The position numbers and the translations under genes were made by a program. The notes under the pieces were generated by a model that had not been told where the DNA came from, made no database searches, and was given only the letters and a program-made list of their open reading frames with translations. Shown here one piece after another: positions 1-14,185 of a stretch of 64,000 nt of DNA (its first letter is position 1; each line of letters starts with the position of its first letter). Location: positions 24,416 to 88,415 of the forward strand of contig CALUHI010000016.1 in the NCBI GenBank assembly GCA_944320405.1. Reading direction: 5' to 3'. The DNA is from an uncultured Eggerthellaceae bacterium. GTDB taxonomy: Bacteria; Actinomycetota; Coriobacteriia; Coriobacteriales; Eggerthellaceae.

Positions 1-7624
<7,624 letters not shown>

Positions 7625-7679
7625 GAGGTCTTTCCTCCTTCAAGAGAATCCGTGAATCTGCGAAAAAATGCAACTGAAC

Positions 7680-7720
7680 ACAATACGACGCAATATGCAA
7701 GTCGTCAAGAAAAATTTTTA
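7680..7720 (-). promoter_or_regulatory. rpoB promoter with UP-like element
   Basis: On the minus strand TTGACG (7708-7703), a 17-base spacer and TATTGT (7685-7680) form a near-consensus sigma-70 promoter about 55 bases before the rpoB start. Directly upstream is an A/T tract (AAAAATTTTT, about 7709-7719) that looks like an UP element. The promoter explains how rpoBC stays expressed although the neighbouring DNA is mobile. Confidence 0.8.
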
Positions 7721-7946
7721 GGAGATATGGAAATATGCGGGTTTCCAGTTATCTGCGGACAGCCTGAGGCGGCATGCGTTTTTACGCGCATAGCCCCCGA
7801 GGCGAACTCCATTTCCAGGCGCGGGAGAGCGAACGGACGGCAGCGACGGACTAGCTATCCGCGTCAGGTGCCGCACCTCCCTCCTGCGCCAGCCCCTGCG
7901 GAGTTTCTCTCGTAGCGCGCTCGGGAACTAGGAAATGGAGGATGCT
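7721..7946. other. Non-coding junction between rpoB promoter region and mobile element
   Basis: No convincing gene. Composition changes from A/T-rich near the rpoB promoter to GC-rich. A small hairpin ATGCG/CGCAT lies around 7775-7795, and ACGGACGG occurs at 7833-7840. The left end of the element (attL) is probably somewhere here, but no core repeat can be recognised without the right end. Confidence 0.4.
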
Positions 7947-8318
7947 ATGAGAAACCATCGAGACCTTAACTTAAGCAAAATCCGCGAAGACGGCTGGCTC
8001 CCATCAAGCTACCCCTTCGCCCTTCTCCTTGACGAGCCGGAAGACGCTCCCGTGGAGTTCGTCATCGACGGGACTCCCGAGCAGGTCGCTGAGATCGAGC
8101 GCGCACACGCAGGCGAGCGCGAGGTATGGCTCAATCCCAATCTTTCCCCAGACTCGAAATTCCTTTTCTGCCTTCTGAACATGTTCCGCCATTCCGGCGA
8201 GGCCGTTCCCAAGCCCGCCTGGTTCATCACCATGTTCCATTTCACGGCGATCACCCTCTTCGCCTCCGTTGCAGAGCTTCGCGCGGCGAACCTTTTGCAG
8301 GCAGGTGAGTTCGAATGA
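7947..8318 (+). CDS. Hypothetical accessory protein at left end of the element
   Basis: 123-residue protein of unknown function beginning MRNHRDLNLSKIREDGW. The ATG at 7947 is preferred over the in-frame ATG at 7935 because GGAGGAT at 7937-7943 is a properly spaced ribosome site. It is mildly acidic in the middle and has a hydrophobic stretch (ITLFASVAELRAANLL) near the C-terminus, but no clear membrane helix. Its stop overlaps the start of the next gene (ATGA), so it is translationally coupled to the replication-initiator-like protein. No family recognised. Confidence 0.7.
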   Translation: MRNHRDLNLSKIREDGWLPSSYPFALLLDEPEDAPVEFVIDGTPEQVAEIERAHAGEREVWLNPNLSPDSKFLFCLLNMFRHSGEAVPKPAWFITMFHFTAITLFASVAELRAANLLQAGEFE

Positions 8319-9532
8319 CGTCGAGCACTTTCGAATACGATCCGCGTTTCGGTGACATCGGAATCATCGACGGCGGCATCTTGTCGGACGGTTATGGCAT
8401 CGTTGCCCAAAAGGTCATGCGCGATTCAACCCTTCCCCGCGACGCACGCTTTCTCTACGCCTACCTCATGACGTTTATGAACGGAAGGGCATGCGCGTTT
8501 CCGGGTGTCGATACGCAGATCGAAGAGAGCGGCATGAGCCGCAAGAAGTATTACGAAATGCGCGGAATATTGGAAGAACGCGACCTTATCCGCATCCAAA
8601 AAGGACAGCGTAAAGGCCAGCGAAATTCCTTCAACATCTATTACTTCAACATGTTTCCCAAGCCGAAAACTAAGGAAACCACTCCATCCGACGATAGTGG
8701 AAAAGTCGCAAAACCCCAGATCGCTCAACAGTTCCACAGTGAAACTGTTGAGAATTTGAGCGCTGTGGAAAACGGAAACGCTCCATCCGACGATAGTGGA
8801 AAAGTCGCAAAACCCCAGGTCGCTCAACAGTTCCAATGTGATACTGGTCAGAATGAAACCCCTAATTATTTAGTTAATACTTGTAAATCTAACTACTATC
8901 CGTCCAACCAACCAGAAGGTACCTCCCAGGTTGGAACAGCGCATGGGCGCACATCCGTTTCCAGCCGAGCGGACGGACGGTCGGACGGATCAAAAGATCG
9001 AAAATCCGAAACCTCCAATCAGCGCAACACTGCTCCCTTCCCCATTTCGGCCGAAGCCGACCGCGAGTGGGAGCTGATGGAGCGCGCAACCGTCAACCGC
9101 AACCTGATCCGTGCCGGGCGCGCTCCCTTCGATGCGCTCGTGGCCCGGGGCTACTCCCCCGCCGAAATCCGCATGGCGTGGGAGCAGCGCCAGAAGGCCG
9201 CGCGCGCCGAGGCGCGCAAGCCCCGTTTCTTCCCGCAGCTCAAGCGATGGCTCGAATCCGCCGCAGCAGACGGCGCACGGGCCATGATCGAGGCTTTGCG
9301 CGCCGAAGGCGGCGGCGCGGTGATCCCAGTGGGCGCGCCGAAGACGCTGCCCGCGCTCGCGTCCGCCGACGAGCGGTTCGGTCGGGCGTACTGGGCGTTT
9401 CTCGATGCTCGAAGCCGCGTTGCGGAAGCGGGCGGCGATCCCGCTTCCGATGCCGACTGCAAGCGGCTCCACCGCGCGATGCAATCCGAACGCAAGGCCG
9501 CCTACGAGCGGTTCGCAGCGAAACAAGAGTGA
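8315..9532 (+). CDS. Replication-initiator-like helix-turn-helix protein
   Basis: 405 aa. Residues about 25-115 (GYGIVAQKVMRDSTLPRDAR, then a cysteine followed by FPGVDTQIEESGMSRKKYYE) have the form of the winged HTH_36-type domain found at the N-terminus of many plasmid and ICE replication or primosome-like proteins. Residues about 123-175 hold an imperfect 33-residue tandem repeat (PSDDSGKVAKPQ-AQQF twice). The rest is charged and low complexity, with a C-terminal helical segment rich in Arg and Ala. The position at the start of the element and coupling to the preceding gene fit a replication or maintenance role. Function is inferred only from the N-terminal domain. Confidence 0.6.
   Translation: MTSSTFEYDPRFGDIGIIDGGILSDGYGIVAQKVMRDSTLPRDARFLYAYLMTFMNGRACAFPGVDTQIEESGMSRKKYYEMRGILEERDLIRIQKGQRKGQRNSFNIYYFNMFPKPKTKETTPSDDSGKVAKPQIAQQFHSETVENLSAVENGNAPSDDSGKVAKPQVAQQFQCDTGQNETPNYLVNTCKSNYYPSNQPEGTSQVGTAHGRTSVSSRADGRSDGSKDRKSETSNQRNTAPFPISAEADREWELMERATVNRNLIRAGRAPFDALVARGYSPAEIRMAWEQRQKAARAEARKPRFFPQLKRWLESAAADGARAMIEALRAEGGGAVIPVGAPKTLPALASADERFGRAYWAFLDARSRVAEAGGDPASDADCKRLHRAMQSERKAAYERFAAKQE
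8682..8835 (+). repeat. 55-bp direct repeat pair inside the initiator-like gene
   Basis: Copies at 8682-8736 and 8781-8835 are identical except for one base (A/G at repeat position 39), with a 99-bp (33-codon) period. The first copy ends in CAACAGTT (8726-8733), which pairs with AACTGTTG (8743-8750). The pair could be a protein repeat or iteron-like binding sites inside the initiator gene. Confidence 0.85.
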
Positions 9533-9625
9533 ACCCACGCGCCGCCGCTTTCGGCGGATGGGCGCGCCATCGGCCATGGCGCCTGCCGCAGCGCCCCAAC
9601 GGCTGCGGAATGCGACGAAAGGCTG

Positions 9626-9655
9626 CCGCCGGATGGGCCGACATCCGGCGGTTTT
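9626..9655 (+). terminator. Rho-independent terminator
   Basis: Perfect 10-bp stem CCGCCGGATG / CATCCGGCGG with a six-base loop (9636-9641), followed by TTTT. It lies between the initiator-like gene and the transfer operon. The sequence just after it (CAAAACGATCCGAGG) resembles a leader motif found before other genes of the element. Confidence 0.85.
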
Positions 9656-9681
9656 CAAAACGATCCGAGGAGGGTTGGGAA

Positions 9682-10464
9682 ATGATCGATCTGGGCGATA
9701 CCGCAGGCGAAGACCTGTCCCGCATGGCGTACAACGCGTTTACCCGCGCCCTGTCCGGGCGCTCGAAAAGCAAAACGACCGTCAAAGGCGACGTCATCAA
9801 CGGCAACGTGGTGAACGCCGCCGGCGCGGGCGACTCCGCGCAGCGCTGGATGACCATCGAATCCCGAAGCGAAGCAGAGCACATGGCCGTTCAAGAGGCG
9901 CTTTCCGAGCATGGCGTGAGCTTTAACGCGACGTGGTCTCCTGATTTCGGGCGCGGCCAGTTCGCAGTTGCACCGAGCGATGTGCAGAAGGTGATGAACC
10001 TCATGGGTCAGGGCGCGCTTGCGAACCCGCAGGCTTCGCCTGGGCCGCCCTCCATGTCCGCGCAGGACCTTGCGGCGCGCGGCGTCGGGCAGGACTCGTT
10101 CATCATCTTCCAGACCCGCGAAGACGATCCGGGAGCCAAGATCATCGCCAATGCGCTTCAGCGCGAGGGCGTCAAGAACTTCACCGTGGCCACGCCCGAC
10201 CCCCAGGGCCAGGTCCTGATCAGCGTCGCATCGGCAGATGCGCCGGCTCTCGTGCAGGTTGCCGAGAGCTACATCGACCAGGGAGTGATCGATGCGACGC
10301 GCTTCGAGGGGCTTGAGACGCTCAAGGAACGCGCCGCCATCGAGCATCGTGCGCAGACCGAGGCGCGTGCGGGCGATTTCCAGCGCGCCCAGGAGCGCGC
10401 GGAGGCCATCGCGCGCAATCGCTCGGTGCCCGCGCCCGAGCTTTCGAGGTCGGTGAGCAGGTAA
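9682..10464 (+). CDS. PcfB/DUF3801-like accessory protein of the coupling protein
   Basis: 260 aa, start ATG 9682 with AGGAGGG at 9668-9674. The N-terminus (DLSRMAYNAFTRALSGRSK) and central part (AEHMAVQEALSEHGVSFNAT, then QFAVAPSDVQKVMNLM) fit the pattern of DUF3801/PcfB proteins, which sit directly upstream of the VirD4 coupling protein in Gram-positive ICEs and help dock the relaxosome. A second related alpha-beta segment (AKIIANALQREGVKNFTVAT) suggests an internal duplication. The C-terminus is a charged helix. The stop overlaps the start of the coupling-protein gene by one base. The family assignment is by pattern and position. Confidence 0.55.
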   Translation: MIDLGDTAGEDLSRMAYNAFTRALSGRSKSKTTVKGDVINGNVVNAAGAGDSAQRWMTIESRSEAEHMAVQEALSEHGVSFNATWSPDFGRGQFAVAPSDVQKVMNLMGQGALANPQASPGPPSMSAQDLAARGVGQDSFIIFQTREDDPGAKIIANALQREGVKNFTVATPDPQGQVLISVASADAPALVQVAESYIDQGVIDATRFEGLETLKERAAIEHRAQTEARAGDFQRAQERAEAIARNRSVPAPELSRSVSR

Positions 10465-13145
10465 TGGCGATCTTCCACGGCAGAGGGGTCTCGGCAACCG
10501 AGCGCAAGACGCGGCTCACTGAGAGCGAGCGCCGCAAGCGGCGCAAGCTCATGTGCGTCGTCACGGCGTTCTCGGTCGTCTTCCTCTACGCCTTCGCATG
10601 GCTTTGGTCGGGCCTTGTCGCCGTGGGCTTCGCGAACATCGACCTTCTGTGGCCGCGCCTCGCGTCCGATCCGTTCCCGTTTTTCTCCCTTGACGAGGAG
10701 ACGCTTTCCGGCTGCCTGTGCTGGGGCGCGATCGGTTTTCTGATCCCGTGGGTCTACTACTCGATGTGGGTCAGAAAGCAGGGCAACTACGATCCGGGCG
10801 CTGAGCACGGCGATTCGCGCCTCGCCATCGCGGAGGACTTCTCCGACATCACCGACGCGGAGCTTCCCTCCAACAACCTCAAGTTCACGACGCACGCCTG
10901 GATGGCGGTGTGTCCGCGCGGCAAGGAGCTGGCCCGCGCGATGACCGCGCTCAACCTCAACGCTCTTGTGATCGGCACCTCGGGCGGCGGCAAGACGTCG
11001 TCTTATGCTAAGCCGCTCATTGCGGCGAGCATGGGCACGAGGCTGTGCCCGGGCGGCGTCGGTCCTTCCGGCATCGCTGATGAAGGGTTCGATTTGGTGT
11101 TCACCGACACCAAAGGCGACGTGCTTCCCGACGTGGGGCACGCGCTCGTGAACTCAGGCGCAGATGTGCGCTGTTTCAACGTGCGCGATCCGGAAAACTC
11201 CGACAAGTGCAACCCGTTCGCAAGCGTGAACACCGCATACGTCGATGCCGTCAATCCCCACGGCGCGCCTGTCGTCTGCACGGCAAGCGTCGATGGGGAA
11301 AAGCTCTCCCTCGGCGTGAAGGAGGGCAAGCCGTGCGAGGAGCTTTCCGTCGCCATCGACGGCGAGACGATCACGCGGGCTGGAGCCGCCCCCGCCCCAT
11401 CGGAGGATTGGCTCTGCCCGGTTTGCCATGCGCCCATGCCGGCGGAAGCCTCGCTTTGCGCTGATCCCGACTGCACCGGCCGCCGCCCGTTGACGGCAGA
11501 TGCGGCGCTCGCCGTCTCGTTCGGAGCGAACTCGTTCGCGTCCGGCGACGTTCGCGGCGTGGCGTTGCGCGTGCGTCTGCGCAATCGCGATCTTGCCGCG
11601 CGCAGCGTTCGCATCGAGTGCGTTTTGCCGCATGGCATGCGCTACACCTCCTCGCATCTGTGCGGCACCGACGAGGAGGCCGGCGAGCTTCTGCTCACCC
11701 CGGAAGGCCTTCCATGCCTGCGCTGGGACGTGGAGGCGGAAGCGGGCGCCGTGCTCGCTCTCGACGCGGTGGCGCTGGTCGACAAAGTCTGCGAGATTTC
11801 CGGATCGATGCTCACGCGCATCTGCTCCTGCATCGTGAGCAACCTCAACGCCACCGAAGACGGCGCGAAGGAAGACCCGTTCTGGTCGCGCTGCGCGACG
11901 ACGCTGTTCCAGGGAGATGCGGGCCTTCTGCTCCAAGCATGGGGCAAAAAGGAATGCACGCTTCCCGGCGTCATGGACCTGGTGCTCTCCCAGCAGGTCG
12001 ATCCGGCGGATGTCGGCAAGGACGCGGTCGATCTGATGATGGAGGCATGGGAGACCGGCTATCTGCCCAAGACCTCCGGAAAAGCCGGCTGGGGCGTCTC
12101 AAACGCAACCCAGGTTCCGTGCGACGTGCGCGACCTGTCGCCAATCGAGGTCCTTGACGACGGCTATTGGAAGCCCAAGCCCGACCAGCGGTGGTTCGGC
12201 CCGCACAAGCGCTCGGAGGACCCGGCGCTTTCCGCCTACTTCACGTACCGCAAGGGCGCGGTTGAGACGCGCCAGTCGGTTCTGATCACCTCCGCCGCGA
12301 CGCTGTCCTCGCTCATGTCGCCCACGATGCGCCGCCTGCTTTCCGAGGACACGCTCAACCTCGACGCTCTCGGATCGGGGAACGGATCGCATGTGCTGTC
12401 GATCATCAGCCACGACCAGGACAAGACGTACAAGCCCTTGATCGCGCTCGTTTTCTTCCTGACGCTCATGCGCCTTGACGAGAACGCGACCAAGCTTCCC
12501 GGTGCGCGGCTTCCGCGCCCGGTGCACATCCTCGCGGACGAGTTCAAGAACCTTGGCAAGCTGCCCGAGATCGACGGGGCGCTTGCGACGGTGCGCTCCA
12601 AGAACGTGTCGGTGAGCATGTGCGTGCAGTCCATCGACCAGCTCGACGGCACTTACGGCGAGCACGTCGCCGCCGAGCTTCGCGACAACTGCGCGACGAT
12701 CGTTTTCATGGGCGGCTCGAACGAAAAGACCTTGAAGAGTTTCGAGACGCTTTCCGGCACCGAGACGATCGACATGATCCAGACCTCCCGCTCGTTCGGC
12801 ACATCGGGACAGACGACGGAAAGCCGCCAGGCGGTGCAGCGCCCCGTCGTGAGCGTGGGGCAGCTTCGCACTTGCCCGCCCACGCATGCCTACGTCCTGA
12901 TGAAGGGCAAGAACGCCTTCAAGGACTGGAAGACGGGTTTTGGGGCATACGACTTCTACGAATGGTTCGATCCGGCGCGCGAGGATCGCGGCTGCTCGAA
13001 GGGCAAGCGAAAGTTCACCGAGTACTTCGATTTCGCACGCTACAAGGCAGACCGCGACGCGGGGCGGGTTCCCTATGACTTCGACGAAAGGCTCAAAGCG
13101 ATGCCGGCGGCTTGGGTTCCGGCAGATGAAGGAAAGGAGGGTTGA
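10464..13145 (+). CDS. Type IV coupling protein VirD4/TraG with large internal insert
   Basis: 893-aa conjugation motor that brings the relaxase-DNA complex to the type IV secretion channel at the inner membrane. Two membrane segments near residues 31-55 and 82-100 are followed by a TraG/VirD4 ATPase domain. The Walker A motif GTSGGGKTSS is at 171-180 (K177), and the Walker B motif HILADEFKNLGKLPE has D692/E693. Between the conserved DPENSDKCNPF element and the SGSMLTRICSCIV element is about 180 extra residues (roughly 260-440). These include a C318-x2-C321...C332-x4-C337 putative zinc site and a DUF11-like beta-rich stretch (LRNRDLAARSVRIECVLPHG). Such an insert is not part of the usual family architecture. 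Confidence 0.93.
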   Translation: MAIFHGRGVSATERKTRLTESERRKRRKLMCVVTAFSVVFLYAFAWLWSGLVAVGFANIDLLWPRLASDPFPFFSLDEETLSGCLCWGAIGFLIPWVYYSMWVRKQGNYDPGAEHGDSRLAIAEDFSDITDAELPSNNLKFTTHAWMAVCPRGKELARAMTALNLNALVIGTSGGGKTSSYAKPLIAASMGTRLCPGGVGPSGIADEGFDLVFTDTKGDVLPDVGHALVNSGADVRCFNVRDPENSDKCNPFASVNTAYVDAVNPHGAPVVCTASVDGEKLSLGVKEGKPCEELSVAIDGETITRAGAAPAPSEDWLCPVCHAPMPAEASLCADPDCTGRRPLTADAALAVSFGANSFASGDVRGVALRVRLRNRDLAARSVRIECVLPHGMRYTSSHLCGTDEEAGELLLTPEGLPCLRWDVEAEAGAVLALDAVALVDKVCEISGSMLTRICSCIVSNLNATEDGAKEDPFWSRCATTLFQGDAGLLLQAWGKKECTLPGVMDLVLSQQVDPADVGKDAVDLMMEAWETGYLPKTSGKAGWGVSNATQVPCDVRDLSPIEVLDDGYWKPKPDQRWFGPHKRSEDPALSAYFTYRKGAVETRQSVLITSAATLSSLMSPTMRRLLSEDTLNLDALGSGNGSHVLSIISHDQDKTYKPLIALVFFLTLMRLDENATKLPGARLPRPVHILADEFKNLGKLPEIDGALATVRSKNVSVSMCVQSIDQLDGTYGEHVAAELRDNCATIVFMGGSNEKTLKSFETLSGTETIDMIQTSRSFGTSGQTTESRQAVQRPVVSVGQLRTCPPTHAYVLMKGKNAFKDWKTGFGAYDFYEWFDPAREDRGCSKGKRKFTEYFDFARYKADRDAGRVPYDFDERLKAMPAAWVPADEGKEG

Positions 13146-13360
13146 TGGGAGAAGGAATCGGGCTCAACGAGACGGTTGCGCTTCTGTCTGCGGCGGGCAC
13201 GTTCGTCGGCGGGCTTTTGGTGGTGTTCGGCGGGTTCTGGCTGTTTCTGAACTTCAACCAGCAGACGCGGATCACCGGCCCGATCATCCTCATGGTCGCA
13301 GGGGCCTGCATTTCGTCTCTGGCGGTGACTTTGGGGGGTGCGGCGAGCTTTTCAGCATAG
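13145..13360 (+). CDS. Small two-helix membrane protein, Maff2/VirB2-like pilin candidate
   Basis: 71 aa with two hydrophobic segments (VALLSAAGTFVGGLLVVFGG and ITGPIILMVAGACISSLAVT). The ATG at 13145 overlaps the coupling-protein stop and follows AAGGAGGG at 13135-13141. Small tandem two-helix proteins between the coupling protein and PrgI are typical of Gram-positive ICE transfer operons and probably form a VirB2-like channel component. The next small gene looks like a distant relative (both contain WLFLN followed by a hydrophobic helix). Confidence 0.75.
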   Translation: MGEGIGLNETVALLSAAGTFVGGLLVVFGGFWLFLNFNQQTRITGPIILMVAGACISSLAVTLGGAASFSA

Positions 13361-13364
13361 AAGT

Positions 13365-13429
13365 AGGGCTGGCGGAGGCTTCGCCTCGAACCCGGTTCGG
13401 AACCCCAATTCCTACACCGCACCAGCCCT
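13365..13429 (+). other. Possible three-way-junction RNA between the two pilin-like genes
   Basis: AGGGCTGG (13365-13372) pairs exactly with CCAGCCCT (13422-13429). Inside lie two further hairpins, GAGGC-TTC-GCCTC (13375-13387) and GGTT-CGG-AACC (13394-13404). The 157-base gap between the two small genes is otherwise non-coding. It could set the dose of the second pilin-like protein (attenuator or processing site). Predicted by eye only. Confidence 0.45.
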
Positions 13430-13517
13430 GGCAGTTTGCGACGAAAGAGCGGGCAGCCCTTTCGCACTTCGGATTCTAGCACACGGTTTTGCAGGCAAAA
13501 ACGGACAGGAGAGAAAA

Positions 13518-13736
13518 ATGCTTGACGACGTTATGAACAACATCCAGGCCGCTTTGCAGTACGGAGGCGCGCTCGTGCTCGTGATCTCGGGTATCTGGCT
13601 TTTCCTGAACCTCCGAGATGGAGGCGGCGGCGGCGCGCAGCTCACGATGTCGATCGTTGGCTTGGTCGGCGGAGCGGGAGCCATGGGGCTTTCGTTTTTC
13701 CTCGGCAACCTCGACACGTCGTTCGCAGGTGAATAG
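13518..13736 (+). CDS. Small two-helix membrane protein, second pilin-like protein
   Basis: 72 aa starting MLDDVMNNIQAALQYGGALV. An AGGAGA ribosome site lies about six bases before ATG 13518. Two membrane helices (ALVLVISGIWLFLN and TMSIVGLVGGAGAMGLSFFL) are separated by a Gly-rich turn (DGGGGGAQ). The layout matches Maff2/VirB2-like channel subunits and its upstream neighbour. An extended reading frame back to 13338 exists, but it lacks a ribosome site and crosses the structured spacer, so ATG 13518 is preferred. Confidence 0.75.
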   Translation: MLDDVMNNIQAALQYGGALVLVISGIWLFLNLRDGGGGGAQLTMSIVGLVGGAGAMGLSFFLGNLDTSFAGE

Positions 13737-13738
13737 CG

Positions 13739-14185
13739 ATGCTCACGCTGCCGATACAGAAGGACTTGGCCGATTACGAGCCCAAGGTCATAGGCAAGCT
13801 CACCAAGCGAACGCTCGTCTGCTCGGCATGCGCCATCGGCGCATCGCTTCTCATGGCGTTTTACCTCAACAGCGTCATCTGCGTAGGCATTGACGAATGG
13901 GGTTGGCTGGTCGTAATCGCCGCTTTGCCGTTCTGGGGCATCGGGTTTTGGAAACCCGACGGGATGCGCGCCGAGGAATGGCTTCCGCTGTGGGCGAAGC
14001 ACGCGCTCGGAAAAGACGTCTTGATCTACCAGAGCGCATGGAAACGGGACGAGTTCGAAAAGGAGGTGGAGGATGTTCGGAAGAAAGAAAACGGCAAAGA
14101 CGCCCGCCGCGCAGAGCGCGCCCTTGACGCAGTCTTCACCGGAGCAGGAGCTGAGCGCTTGCGCCCAAGCGACCTCCTTGGCTGA
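13739..14185 (+). CDS. PrgI/VirB3-like T4SS membrane protein
   Basis: 148 aa, starting MLTLPIQKDLADYEPKVIGK. Two closely spaced membrane helices (VCSACAIGASLLMAFYLNSV and WLVVIAALPFWGIGFW) are followed by KPDGMRAEEWL, the recognisable PrgI-family pattern (hydrophobic pair followed by pG...e.wl). VirB3/PrgI proteins tie the VirB4 ATPase to the membrane channel. The 3' end overlaps the start of the VirB4 gene by 113 bases, consistent with tight coupling. Confidence 0.85.
   Translation: MLTLPIQKDLADYEPKVIGKLTKRTLVCSACAIGASLLMAFYLNSVICVGIDEWGWLVVIAALPFWGIGFWKPDGMRAEEWLPLWAKHALGKDVLIYQSAWKRDEFEKEVEDVRKKENGKDARRAERALDAVFTGAGAERLRPSDLLG

Noticed and set aside
9067..9681. Extension of the PcfB-like frame upstream to 9067
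   Set aside because: It would overlap the initiator-like gene in another frame and include a terminator. ATG 9682 has an excellent ribosome site.
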